Of a stretch of DNA of 64,000 bases, positions 12,756-24,946 are shown in pieces; position 1 is the stretch's first letter; every line of letters starts with the position of its first letter. The stretch is from contig DF237150.1 in the NCBI GenBank assembly GCA_000708835.1, positions 61,528 through 125,527 on the forward strand. Reading direction: 5' to 3'. The notes under the pieces were generated by a model. The model had not been told where the DNA came from and ran no database searches. It saw only the letters and a program-made list of their open reading frames with translations. A program made the translations under genes and the position numbers. The DNA comes from Klebsormidium nitens (lineage: Eukaryota > Streptophyta > Klebsormidiophyceae > Klebsormidiales > Klebsormidiaceae).

Positions 12756-12898
12756 TGGTCTTCTGAACGGAGGGTCCAGATCTTCGAAGGGCAAGAATCG
12801 GACGGTAGGATCGGGGTGGATGGGGCGTTACCCTTTGTCGACTTTTTTTAGTAAGTTAAATATATTTTTACAGAAGGGCGAGAAGTACGTCAACCACC

Positions 12899-13002
12899 TC
12901 CGGCGTAGTCTAGTCTGGTTAGGATACCTGGCTTTCAAGTCAGCGAGGCGAAGCCCTCGAACGAAATGCCCAGGCGACCCGGGTTCGAGTCCCGGCGTCG
13001 GA
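12899..13002 (+). tRNA. tRNA-Glu(TTC) with a 31-nt intron
   Basis: The acceptor stem TCCGGCG (12899-12905) pairs with CGTCGGA (12996-13002, one G-U). The D arm is TAGTCTAGTCTGGTTAGGA. The anticodon stem CCTGG (12927-12931) pairs with CCAGG (12970-12974). Loop bases C-T-TTC-A precede an intron at 12938-12968, after position 37 as is usual for nuclear tRNA introns. The T arm has GGGTTCGAGTCCC. The body closely matches the intronless tRNA-Glu(CTC) at 43.9 kb. Confidence 0.9.
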
Positions 13003-13003
13003 A

Positions 13004-13009
13004 TTTTTT
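13004..13009 (+). terminator. Pol III terminator of tRNA-Glu(TTC)
   Basis: A run of six T residues begins two bases after the tRNA 3' end, as expected for an RNA polymerase III terminator. Confidence 0.8.
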
Positions 13010-13249
13010 CTGCTCCCTGTCATCCTTTTCGGTGGCGCTTTTTGGTGGGTGCTCCCTCTTTTTGCTGAGGTGGTGTGGCCGTGGCAGCTGGACCGTGGAC
13101 GCTCTCCCCCAATCTGCATTCGCTGTAGAGCAATAGATTGACTGCTACATCCTCTCGAGGCGATGCGCTTGTGACTCCGGCAATCAGCGGTGGCAGTGCA
13201 GGCAGATAATCCCAGTACAATTGTTCTGTGGCCTTTGACCATTTGCCTG

Positions 13250-16200
13250 ATGGCGGGTTTTGAGGAATTCGACTTTTCCTCACCCCTGGTAGATTTGCCC
13301 TCCGTTGAGATGGCTTTTGCCTATGGCTCCGGCGTCTTTCCACAGGGTGCGGAAAGCAGGGCAGGCAAAAAGGAGGAGGTGAGGTTTTATCTTTACCAGG
13401 TGCCGCTGCGCTCCTTGACAGCATTGGTTGTGTTATAAGAGATCTCACTAAACCACCCTTCTTACACGGTGCAAGTCTGCAAGAATGTCAAATTCTCAGC
13501 TTGTCATGGACTTCGTTGATTTGCTCTGCGTCAACTAAAGCGTCCCCAATCTAGCACTGTATGCTGATTGGTTCACTGTATGATTGTGACTTCTCTTCAA
13601 TCTCTTGTGCTCTGAATGCTGTTGTCTACCTGCTCAAACAACAATGAGAAAACAATATGTCCGCTCTTTCATTCTCAATTCAGAGGGTGGCGCCGCCGCT
13701 CCTGGCGCTCAAGAAGCCTCTAGCAGCTGATGGTCATAAGCAGACAGGTAGTTTGAACAATGAACACTGGCTGACTGTCGGCTGCTATGCGGGCCCCTTA
13801 ACCTTGTCAGTGTGCTTCAGAACAGAACACTATAAGAACGATTTTATTGCCTCTATTGCAGGCGCCGATGGTTGACTACATCCTAGCAGTCCAGAGTCCC
13901 CCCGATTGGCACGCCGCCAACATTCAGCAGAACCGGCACCACTACTCGGCGCTCTCCTACTTGGGGCCGCAGGCTGTGGACTGGGTTGCGGAGCGGATTG
14001 GGGTTGGTGTGCATTTCAACACGCTGGTGCCCTGGCGAGACAGAGTGAGCGCCACTTTCAAGAGATCGTTGTTCTTCTTTGATCCTGGTCTGTTCATTTG
14101 AACAATCCCAGCAGGACAGATAAGTTGTCCAGTGGTAAACTTGCAAGCTGGGTGCTTTCGACAAGCCTACAGTGAGAACAGTCCTTTAGGGCGGAAAGCG
14201 GCATTGAATCGCTCCGAATTCCTCCTGGATCCCTGCAGAGTAACACAGATCGTCTCTGATGCTGCCAACTTGAACTTCGGCACTCTGGCTGCGCCGCTCT
14301 GTTTCTCATCGAGAGAACTCGAACAAGGCGAAGGGGAAGATCTGCTAAAATGGAGAATACTGCAAGGCTGCACAAGATGTGGGCCAAGGTTGTCACTACT
14401 GCGGGTCAAGTTACGAGGTTTGCGTTCAGGATCTTGGTGCCAATGCGCGTACCCGCAAATAAATACCCGGTATATTCTACTGCAGCTAATCAAGTACGGG
14501 GTGATTGACGTGGCGCGCCTGACGCACGACCTGCAGACATGGGAGAGCTTGTACATCAGCGGCCGCATGCACAAACCCGTGAGCGAGCATCCTCTTTGAC
14601 TGAAGAAAAAATAATTTCTGCACTCAATCTGGATCCAATTGAATCTGTTTCGCACAGAGGATATGTATGCCTGGGCAAAGGATAGGTATGCTGCCGTGCC
14701 AACACGATTGGAAAAAGTCGTTTAATGATTCAACTTGTGCTTTTCTCTTCCCGTTATTGGCCTCTGTGTTCCCTATTTTCTGCGTCAGCCAGCGTACCTG
14801 GACAGCTTTAGTCTGTTCAAAGTTTCGTCATGCAACAGAGGTTTAACTTCTTTGTCGTTGGCGTCTTCTGAAGCTTTCTGAATTGTGGTTGTGGTGCAAC
14901 CGCAGATCACCCAATCTGTCCCTGAGACTCACTGCAGCTGTATGCAGGTCAGGATGCTTATTGACCACTCCCCGGTTAACGCCGCTAACCAAGTCAACCT
15001 GCGGGCAGCACTTGCGACAGCCCTACTGCTTCTCCCACCCACCTTCACAGACGTGAGCAGATTCAATCTTATAAACTACTGGCAGAGTGTCGTAGATTCA
15101 GGAGTTTGGACTCTGGATGGATCTGGCCAGAAAGGAAAGACGGCTTGCCCCACAATTGCTTTGATCGAAGTTCTGAGATTGAAATACGGTGTAAGGTGTC
15201 TTTTGGTTGCTGCTCGGCGGTTGCTCCTGCTTTATGGCACGATTTGCTGAACGTCTAAAACGAATTCCTTGGATATGGCGCGCTTGGCAGTTGAGTCCTC
15301 TGAGTTCGTGACCCCTCGAAGGGTCAAATCCTGCACAGAGTCTTTGCAGAAGGAACAATGGGCGAACAATTCACGAGCTTCGTGACACAATGGTCCAAAT
15401 GTTTGTCAGCAGCAATGTTCATAAGCTGTTCTATGTTTGTCCTGAGCGGCTGATATCCCGTTTCATACTCGGCTTGTCAGCTTCATTGTCCACTCGGTTA
15501 GGAAATCAGCAACGGCCGCTGTTTCCGATGTCAATCCGCCTTGGTAGACATCTTGGCATACACTGCACATTTCTTCGAGCACGTCTTTTCGAGTCTGTCT
15601 GCATCAGTCCGGGAATGTGACACCACCACTATCCACATGAGAATGTTCTTCTGAGTCATTGGCCTGTCCTGCACTGGCGAAATGTGCGCCCCTTTGAGGC
15701 GATTTGGCCAAACCGTAGCTTGGTCTTGTTGATACTTCTTCTCCTAAGCACATTCTCAACAGCAACCAATAAGAGGGCGTCAGCAAAAGTTCTCCTGGTA
15801 TTATTCAACGGCGACCGCTTCACTGAACTTTGCAGACTATCCGTCGCTTCGGAGTTTGCTGGCTTGACATCCGGCCCTTGACATTTGCGATCACCTCCCC
15901 AAATTTAGCTCAGATCGGCCTACCGCTAAGATTGTCTGTCCGGCATTCCCCGCAACTGTACGCCCCTTCTAACAGCCTTTCTCTTGTGCAGGAGGAGCTG
16001 TATACGTCCATCTGCGGCCTGTCCTACACGGGCGACGTGCGCATGCGCTTCGCTGAAGACCGCGGCAAGGTGCGCAAGATCGTGCTCGGGAGCCTCCCCC
16101 GGTTCGTCGACCTGTACGAGGAGCCCGTGCGGCGGCTGCAGCTGGCGAGCGTCCCGGTAGACTCCCCCGGGGGAGCAGCGGACGGCCTTTGGCGCCAGGT

Positions 16201-17607
16201 AAAGCGCACCCAAGCCTTTGTTTTTTCCTGAACAGGTTATCTTCATAAGGTGCTTGACGTTAGTCTTTCTGTATCCCAGTACTCTATCGGGCTCCTATTA
16301 CTGGTCCCCTGTCTCGCCATCTGAAGGCCGAGGCAGATTTAGTTGGTGTTGTTGAGAAGTGCATTCTCGTATGCGGAAAGCAGCCCTTGCTTGTGGGTCC
16401 GCTTAAGCTCGGATTGTGCGCGTTGTCTTTCCAAGTGCTGTTGCGGTTTGCCGCACTCAAAATTCGTGATCGCGAGGCTCTGGAACAAGTTCTCATTTGT
16501 CGACGCTGACTTGTCCTGAAGGCTTGTCAAACACGTTTCGGATGAGAGCATGCCGTCTGATCCCTCGCTCATGGCTTTCTCAAGAGGTCGATTCTTGTTT
16601 GACCCACTTTTGAAAGTTTATTTAGGATCTGGAGCAGTGAGCAGTTTAGTCAAGTGCGCAGAAAAGCTCTTTGTCTTTGCATGTCGTGTGTAGTCATTCG
16701 AAGCGCAGGACTTTGATACGGGCTTAAAGTCTCTGGTGCGAACGAATGTTTCCTTTGAAGTCCTTTCCAATAGGTATATGGTAGTCAGAAGTCGTTCGGC
16801 CTATCAGACATGAAGTTTGCGGTTCAGGTCGGTCTTTTTGAGAAACTATTTCAAGGGTCGTGCTTACGTTCGCCTTCGAGTGACAGCATCCCCCCATAAC
16901 GGAGACCTAAGAAAGGGTCATGCGCGCTGCCTTTCACCAACGGTTCGGCCGGTTTTCCTAACGTTTAAGACGTTAAGTCAAGTAGAAGCGGGTGCGCCGG
17001 CACAGTCTTTTGGAGTGAGCGAGTGTCAGGAAAACTACAGACAATCAACACTTCTTATCAGTCGCTGCCTCTCTGTGCCGCTGTTGACGCCGTCAAGCTT
17101 TCACACAATCGGCGAATCTGCTTCTGATGGCGGTCACCCTGTGTTGGAACGTCGCCCGTCTTGCTGGGGACGACGTCTCTTCTTACAGTCTTTGGCTCGG
17201 ATTCTTACCCTTCTTACAGTGTCTGATCGGATCCTGACCCTTCTTACAGTATCTGATCGGATCCTGACCCTGGCTCTTCTGCATTTCAGGACGACAGCCC
17301 AACCGGCCGAGCCTCCCTCTTTCACCACCTTCCTTTCACACTCCTCGAAAGCATTGCCGTGGCAGCCGGACACGTTTTCCCGGCCGGCACCCGGTTCCAC
17401 CCCGGAGAGTTGTCCGCTATTCTCGGTCAAACGCTCGAGTCGACGAGCATACAGAGACAAAACGGGTTCATCACAAGCGCAATAGCGAGCATAGTGCAGC
17501 ACTCGAGTCGGCGCCAAGCGGTTGCCGGCTTTCTCTCTGCTGGGTTGCTCAAGTCCGCGAAGTATTTTGGACGCAAGCTGTTGAAAGCACGAGGAGGTCG
17601 GACTTGA
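13250..17607 (+). CDS. TAM41: Mitochondrial phosphatidate cytidylyltransferase TAM41 (MMP37 family)
   Basis: TAM41 makes CDP-diacylglycerol from phosphatidic acid and CTP on the matrix side of the mitochondrial inner membrane, feeding cardiolipin synthesis. Exons: 13250-13378, 13862-14044, 14486-14578, 14948-15052, 15992-16198, 17290-17607, giving 344 residues, normal for the family. Recognisable family blocks are AFAYGSGVFPQ (residues 22-32, nucleotidyltransferase signature), APMVDYILAV with the conserved Asp 48, NRHHYSAL, GVHFNTLVPW, LIKYGVI, WESLYISGRMHKP, LRAALATALLLLPPTF, ICGLSYTGDVRM and a C-terminal Arg/Lys-rich tail. All five introns are phase 0. I chose ATG 13250; no clear presequence precedes the conserved core, so a start a little upstream (13190 region) is possible. 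It lies between copies B and C with no obvious functional link to them. Confidence 0.93.
17207..17266. repeat. 30-bp tandem repeat in intron 5 of TAM41
   Basis: Two copies of a 30-bp unit (17207-17236, 17237-17266; ACCCTTCTTACAG, then TCTGATCGGATCCTG) differ at one base, with a degenerate partial copy upstream (about 17181-17206). Each unit contains a TTCTTACAG word that resembles a 3' splice site just ahead of the real acceptor at 17289. Confidence 0.85.
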
Positions 17608-18344
17608 AAGCTTTTGTGTCTATTTCCGCCAGATCTGGCCCGGCCAACGGATGAAATAGTTTGCTTTACATGCCTTCCTGATAATTGATCTTAATCAGCC
17701 ACGCGCAGGCTCAGGCATGCACGTCCGAGTCGCTCCTTCTTAAGCACGTGGATCAATAAGCTGACGGCCTCGATTCTATATGCTTTTTGATTGAACTTGG
17801 CACACTGAGTGATATTGAGTTGACAGAGTGCATGGACGCATTTGATGGGTCTGGTACGGTCACATAGGACAGCACTTGTGGGTGCGCATTCATGCCTTAT
17901 ACCATCGGTCCGACATATGTGTGTCACATATGGTATGTGAATTCATGCATGGCTGGCCATGCACGTCAAGCTTACTGTGTTTCCGTACTTCAGCCGTATA
18001 GGATCATTAATCTTGCTTAACCGATCGAACGGATACATAACGGCATAGGTCCATGCGGGCATCAGTACGCAGGGGCCTAGCTGGCCGTTTACGAACTTCA
18101 GAAAGCCTAGAGCTCCTCGACAACATGTTTGTGAACGAGCTATCGAATGGTTAGCTAGTGTTCTGGGTTTCTATGCAGCTATCAAATCCGCGTAGTCTGC
18201 AAGCTCAGTCCTTCCAACTACTTTTGCATGATGTTCGAGAGTGTTTGATTTCGAGCTTGGAATGTGCTTTGCCCTCTCAGAATTGCACAATTGGAGGTCA
18301 AGCTGAAGATCTGCTGGGCCTCCAGTATCCCGGCCAGGCTCCGT
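17608..18344. other. Intergenic region between TAM41 and copy C
   Basis: No supported gene. Short open frames here have no family resemblance and no splice context. The downstream end grows into the conserved upstream block of copy C. Confidence 0.5.
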
Positions 18345-18391
18345 GACACGTGTCGAACTTCGACTGGCCGAACCAAGGGCACGCGGTCGCA
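18345..18391 (+). promoter_or_regulatory. Conserved upstream block with ACACGTGT core, copy C
   Basis: GACACGTGTCGAACTTCG is followed by GGCCGAACCAAG, GGCACGCG and GTCGCA. The block matches the ones before copies B and D in word order and spacing. It lies about 325 bp upstream of the start codon, and the core is a palindromic G-box (CACGTG). Confidence 0.6.
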
Positions 18392-18673
18392 CTCAGCGAT
18401 ATGATTACGTCGAAGCGTTAGCGTATCTAGGGGCGGTGTTTTCGAGAATTGCTACATATGCTGCGGCTTTTTTGGGGAAGAGGCAATGCGCCGACGAGTT
18501 TTGGAGCAGCTGAGCAGGACGACTGCGAAATGCCACTGCCAGGAGCGGACAAGAAGGATCTCCGAGAGATCACTGCTCAAGAGAAACTCACTTGGAGAAG
18601 AAACTGATAAGGTTCCTGTGGAGCACGAAGCTTGTAAGCCTGTCAACTGTCTGCCAGTCGAGGCGCTGATCAC

Positions 18674-21600
18674 ATGATGGCGCGCTCAATGGTGCGGAGG
18701 CTGGCCCTTCTGGCGCTCTGCCTGCTGGCAGACCATGTCGTGGCAAGCCTTCTTGGCGCCGAAGCTTGGCCCGCCCCAGTGCTGTTCACTTATAAAGCGC
18801 TCCGCATGCTAGACCTGCAAGTCCACCAGAACATTCTGTACCTTGTGTACGTGTACCTGCACGTAAGGCTGGGAGCTCTGTTGATAGTTGACAAGCCGTA
18901 TCTCTTTCTCGCTCCATGGTGGCAGCATACTGCCTCTCTCCTTTTATTTTTCTTCCTCCCCTTATTCAGCAGCTTCAATGAAAACGTTTGGCGCGTAGCG
19001 GTGATGGCAGCGGGGATCGTGTACATTAGGAGCTATAGCAATCGCACCCGCTTTTTGACCACCTGGTTGGGTTTAATAGGCTACCAACAGATAGGTCCTC
19101 TTGACCCTGCTCTCCTTGGCACCCTCCTACTGCACTTGTGTGTCTACCACCTCAGGAAAACGGAGCCAGTCTTGATGCTTCTTGCAATCTATGTCGGGGT
19201 CTCTTGGCTCGTCCATCTTTTCGCCAAGGGTTTCTTCAGCACAGGCACCGAATGGGGAGACAGGTAGGAAACATCTGCAATGCATTGACACAGGAAGATA
19301 TAGTGCCCCTTTCTAGGATGTTGAGGTGAAGGAAAATGTCTTTCAGCAGGTTTCGGGGTCTTGACAGGACATGTATGTCTATGCAGACTAGGCCGCCATT
19401 CTCAAGGCTACGATGAGGTCTCGTCTTCCAACTTGTACTTGTCCATCTAGAATGAGTTCAGCCAGAAGATGAGGCAGAAGTCAGAAATTGGATAAAGATA
19501 CAAATGCCCCTTCCTTGAGATTTGGGCCACTTTGAAGCTTCATGGCTTCTAGAAGCTCGAAGAAAACATTTCTTTGAAATGCAATACCGTGTGCTGAACA
19601 AGCATCCAGTCTACTTCGTTCCTCCCCACTTACTTTGATGCTCGCTGTCTGACAAAGGCACCAAACGTTAACCATGAGAACAAGCTGCGGGTGAAGTAGC
19701 AGTAGCCGATATGTAAGGGTCTAATCTGCAGCAGTCAGCTAACCATAAGAATTTTAACGGTCCTTTTGGACCTCCTTGTAGAGACCACCATCATTGGGTC
19801 TCTAATTGGATCTGATCAAAACGCCGAAAAGGCAATCCTCGTTTTGCAGAGGTTCTGTGCGTGCACTAAGAGGACGGGTTTCAAACAAGACGAAATGAAC
19901 TTGACTCACACTTTGAGTCACCGATCTTGCAGGCTACTCAAGCATCATGCTGACACAATCTGGAGCACGGTAACATATTTCCGGTTGTTTTTCGATACGG
20001 CATACGCGCTTATGGGCATCTTTTGCGGTTGGCCTAGCACCCGCACCTGGATTGCAAAGAGAGTGGAGCAAGAGACCCGGAAAGCCGCTGCATATCAACT
20101 GGACTGGTGAGGAAAGTCCTAATCACTCTGTAACGGTACCGAGTGACTTTCCGTCTATCAACGCTACTGTAATGGTTGAGTGCTTGAGAGTTGACCTTCC
20201 CATGCTACAGTTGTTCAAAGTTGCTCCGGAAAACGTATCCTTGATCGACCTTGATTAGGACCGAAGCTCTCTAGAACCGGACCCCTCTTTTATGAGCAGC
20301 GTGTTATGACCAGTGCGCTTGCATTTGGTAACTCTCAAATGCTATCTCTAGTTCTCGTGTCCTGGACGGATGTTGTCGCAGTTGTGTACGCATCGACGCT
20401 GAAATGCAGACGGGTACACCCCCAGTCATATGAGGGTCAAGGAGCACAACCTTAAATATCTTATGTACCTGGAGATAAAGTAAGGTTCTCAGCCTACCTC
20501 TGCAAGAGCTTGTAGAAAGACACGTCAGGAGAATAACACACGAAAAGTTCCGATTGACTTTAGAAGAAAGAGTCGAATAACAAGCAGTGTTCGAGCGTCC
20601 AATTGTTCGTCCAAAGTTTTTGGACGCTTCATAACCTCTTATGTCTTGTTGCGTCCAGCTACATTCGCGCCGACAAGACCAGGCAGCCCCCTTACTTCGA
20701 CCAGAACACCAAAGACACCCTAGACTTGGAGGTTCTTTGCGCTCGATGCATCCCTCTCGAATCCGAAAAGCGCACCGTCAGAGAATTCTTGATCTCCGCC
20801 GCTTCCCGGGGTGCATTCATCAGTGGTACCCGCACGTTCATTGACAGCGAGACGGCACGAGAGTTGTTGGCGCATCTGAGCTTTGTCGAGAGGCAAGATG
20901 GAGATTCGGCGGGGCGCTCTAATCTCGCGCAAGAGTTCCTACGAATATGTCGGCATACGGTTGCAGAGCTACAGGTGCACGATTTGGAGGTGGGTCTTGG
21001 AGGCCTGGCGAATCTAGTGGGAGGGGACCCAGGTACGTCTTGCGAAGTCGAAAATGTCACTATGAAGCTCCAAATTTTCGATCTGTCCATTCAAACATAT
21101 GCAAGAATGAGGTCTGGGGCTTGCTTACTCGAAGCTGCATTCTCTACGTGGACACGTTCTCGTGCTAGTATTTAGGATGTGCTCGTCGTCTTTAGGATTG
21201 ATAGCTCACGGCCAACATTAAGAAATATATCTTCGAGAATGACCTACGAAGTCACGTCATGCGACCCTATTGCGCGGCTGCGTTTTCGGGCGACCGAGAT
21301 GGATCTGGAAACGGTTTCGCTTCACATTAACATTTGTTTCCGCTCACAGCGTTTCACTTTCAGAAGGCAAGGCAAAATCATAGACGGTTTCTGGGTACTC
21401 TTTGCAGTCACGGGATCCCTCTTGCGGAACGAGCGCCTGTTCTCCATCCTCGGCGGTGTCATAGACCCTTCGGCCGTTCTTGCGACCAGCTTCGTCAAGA
21501 AGGCTGCAAAGGAAATGCAATACATCGAGGAACATTTTGAACGGAGTGACCCCGGTTATGCAGAAGGGGACCTTCCCAAGAAACGCAGAGAAGTCAGGGG

Positions 21601-23748
21601 GCCAACAAACTCGGGGACCCAACAGAACTCCCAGAACAGAGCCCCCCCGCACTGACATGCCCCCGGAGTTCCAGAGGATTTTGACCGACACCTTCCTACG
21701 TGATATCTCGATCCAATTCGAATGGCTTTTCATGTGGTACGCAGTCCGCAAGCACCCCGGTGCCTTTGACTCGCCGGGAGTCGCGGCCGCGTCGCACCGC
21801 GACGCGAGGTTTTGGCTCGGGGTTTGGTACCGGTCGCTTACAGCGGCGCTGCGCCTCATCAGCAGTCTGAGCATGGAAGTTTCTAACCATGCGTGGTTGT
21901 TAGAGCAAGGCGCGCTGCAAGCCGTGAAGCAGATCCTGCTGTTTCTGCCGGCGGACAGGATGCGGAGCGGGCACCAAGAGGCGGCGCTGTTCATCTACCG
22001 CCTCTTCGAGAACGACAGGTAAGAATCTACCGGTTGCCTCACCCAAATATAGACAACAGATTGAGTAATTTCGGTGTTGATTTGCCGGACATGTAAGGCA
22101 GGTCAGGGGTAAATAATCTGCAAAACTACTCAGCTAGTCTTCCCGTCGTTCGTTATGGAGTCTCGAACCCTCCTGCTTTTGACCGAAAGATTTGAGCGGA
22201 CGTTCGTACATTGATTTCAATCAACTTTTACTGGCAGTCTATCGCGTCTGAGACGGTGCGTTCCGCGGAACATATTCCTGCAGAACATTGCTCGCGAGAC
22301 GCCTCGTTGCTCGAACACGTGCGATTCGTTTGGTTGATTTGAAAGTTCCAGACGGGTTCCAGATCAGTCTCGAAGCTCAAGAAGGAGCGCCCCAGAGCAC
22401 AGAAAATCAGAGGATCGAACTAATCCGACGCACTTCGCTTCCACAGAGTGCACAGAAGCATCAGCCAGTCTCCGGTTTTGACGGGCCTCTCTCGCGAGAT
22501 CGTGGCCCAGCTTGTCTCCATTGACGGCGACCTTTTCGGCGAGGGCTGGGGCGAACGGATAGGAATACCGCTGTACAGACAGCTCTTCTTAACTGCGGAA
22601 GGTGAGAATCATATCCAAGTATAAAGCAGGAGACAAAGCTTATGTCTTCACCGGAAAAGCTTGTTTAAAAGCTGGTGCATTAATGAGACTGAAATGCTTC
22701 TGTAGATGTCACAGACGAACGGAATGAACGTGCTGTACGTGCTGTGTTCGACAGCTCCAAAGTGGACCACCTCAAGTGCTCATTAACGCGTGTCCTGTGA
22801 TCAAACACGCATTGGGGCTTCGAACATGATACAAGTAAAGCCAGCGTCTTAGTTCACCCTTCTGTACCTCGCGATTTTCCCCGCAGCCTCTCTCCCAAAG
22901 TCAGACGGACAAGGCTCGTAGATTCTTGAGACATTGAAACGGCCCCTTCAACTGAGCGAACTCCAAAGGCCGTCCTTCCGGGAGTGCTCACTCACCTATT
23001 GCTCCTTTTCTCATCAGAGACGGACGTTCAATCTAGATCTGGCGTGAGATCTAATCAGGACGGGAGTGCAGGCTCGCCTTCCTCGCCGGACAGCACACCG
23101 CCGGAGGGGGAAGCTCGGCAGAGGAGAAGCAGAAGGACAAAGGTAGACAAACTCCTTCGCGGCGGGCTTACACGGTGTTTTCTTCCGGGAATTATGACAA
23201 CACGGTTCTCGCCTCATTTACCGTAAAATGTACTTTCTGAAGGTTCTCACTGTGCACAGTAACGGAGCAGACCAGAATACGACAGCTTGACATCCTGTTT
23301 ACACGGTCTTATAAGGACGCGATAACGCGAGCGCCTTTTCAATGGCCTCAAGCTGGTTGTGGTTAGACAACAAACGCGAAGAGAGGGTCCGCTTGGTCTA
23401 GATGCTTTGCAAAAAGTTGATTTCTCTTTTCGAGGTCAAAAGCTAAAGGGGAAGAAATGAGCCTCTCAAACTGGAGCAGACCTTCCCAGTTTCGCTTTAG
23501 AAACTCTTTTGATTGGACCCCAACCTTGTCTGGCCATCTCTCAATGACTGCAACCGACAGCTCTGAAGTGCTCTTCGATAACTTCAACACCCTTTTATGT
23601 GCAGACGTGTTCACGAGACGGTCGTAACGTGGAAGGCCAGACCGGAACGAGGTTGAAGAAATGCGCCGGCTGTAGGCAAGCCCGTTACTGTTCTAAAGAG
23701 TGCCAGAAAGCGGACTTCCCTTCGCATAAAAGTTTTTGCAAGACTTGA
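18674..23748 (+). CDS. Membrane-ARM-like-MYND family protein, copy C (frameshift in exon 4, altered zinc finger)
   Basis: Exons: 18674-19263, 19933-20106, 20659-21032, 21408-22018, 22447-22601, 23018-23142, 23605-23748, about 720 codons. Exon 1 (ATG 18674 or 18677) encodes six or seven hydrophobic helices, with motifs EAWPAPVL, APWW, DPALLGTLLLHL and FAKGFFSTG shared with copies B and D. Exons 3-5 form the helical ARM-like part (WLLEQGALQAVKQILLFLPA, EAALFIYRLFE). Exon 6 is a Ser/Pro/Arg linker. Exon 7 is the MYND finger ending HKSFCKT. Two defects are visible. Exon 4 is 611 nt, one base out of frame against A, B and D: the first frame stops at 21653-21655, while homology resumes in the next frame from about 21640, near a run of seven C (21642-21648). 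The second MYND cysteine is Arg (CSRDGR rather than CARDGC). The gene may be a recent pseudogene, or the C-run may be a sequencing error. Confidence 0.72.
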
Positions 23749-24709
23749 GCACGCCCTGTATAAGTGTGACGCACCTTCTGCAGACTCGTCCAATCGAGAT
23801 TATTAAAGAGGTGCTCTGAAAACCAGAAACCCTAGACAAAAGGCATTCTAATCAAGCTAAGGCCACACCCATTCTCTTCAGACGTTGCCAGTGAGTACTA
23901 GTTGCACCAGATGTCTGTTTGGTTTTACAAATTCAGTCGCAAAGGCAAGTTGCGTTCGCCAGATGTTTGTTCGACGCCCCGTCCGCTCTACTTTTATGGA
24001 GGGGACCGCGGAACATTGAAAGACACTGGACGAGTTGCTGATGAGGAACTCGTACGCGTTCTAGCTGCCCGCTCGAAACCTCTGGCACACCTGACACATA
24101 TAGTTCGTATCACCAAACGCTACTGGCAGCATTCCACGAATTATGATTCCGAGCACGCAATACTCTGTTGAAGTGGCAGACATGGCTACGCTGAAGCAAG
24201 AAAGGCTAGCTGCAAGCGCGGTGATAGAGACCTTCCAATTTTGTGCCGCCTGACATTATGGTTGCGGAATGAAAAGCAAGAGGCGGCCCGGCCTTCGTCT
24301 CTGGCCTCTTCGATCAATCAACAACTCGCGATCCAAAGTCATGATAATAACCATGTTTACTTATTTCACCCTACCGTGCAATAGGAGTCGGAAAGCCAGT
24401 ATCAGTTAGCAGACGTGTCCACGTTATCTGGAGGCCGGGTCATACATGTGTGGCCCCAGTTTGTCAGTTCGTTCGTCCCCGCAGCTGATGGTGCTGATTG
24501 GTCTGAGATTTTTGTTTATGCATGGATGTTATCAAACCCTTCTTCCAGTAGGCTAGCGCTTCCTTCGCGCAATTCTTAATTGTTTTCTCAACTGATTGTC
24601 TGTTCTGCTTAACACATTATAACGCCTCCTCGAGACCGTAAAATTGGAATGTCATTGAAACTTTGGCCAAATTTGGGCCTTCGAAGCTCGAGGTTCTGCC
24701 GTTATCCGG
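23749..24709. other. Intergenic region between copies C and D
   Basis: No supported gene. One plus-strand open frame of 89 codons (23902-24171) has no recognisable motif or paralogue in the window. Confidence 0.5.
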
Positions 24710-24752
24710 GACACGTGTCGAAATTTAGCCAAACCAAGCGCACGGAGTCGCA
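24710..24752 (+). promoter_or_regulatory. Conserved upstream block with ACACGTGT core, copy D
   Basis: GACACGTGTCGAAATTTAG is followed by CCAAACCAAG, CGCACGGA and GTCGCA. It matches the blocks before copies B and C and lies about 235 bp upstream of the copy D start. A further shared word between C and D, TTTTGAGCAGCTGA-like, lies roughly 100-170 bp before each start codon (about 24840 in D and 18500 in C). Confidence 0.6.
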
Positions 24753-24946
24753 ATGACAATCGTTTCTCCGAGGCGTCAGATCGACTCACCTGCCTAAAGC
24801 CTGGAAGATGAAAGAAGCGGTGGTCTGGAGTCGGAGCGTTTTGAGCAGCTGAATGCTTTCGCCTTCGAGAAGCGAGGGTGCGCAAGGCTGATTAGATGAG
24901 GAAATTGTACCAGACTGACTTGCAAACAGCAGGCGCTGCTGATCAA

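Noticed and set aside
13657-13875. Possible extra TAM41 exon (13684-13747)
   Set aside because: It would break the frame of the next exon; joining 13378 directly to 13862 keeps phase 0 and matches the family spacing between GSGVFPQ and the MVDYI block.
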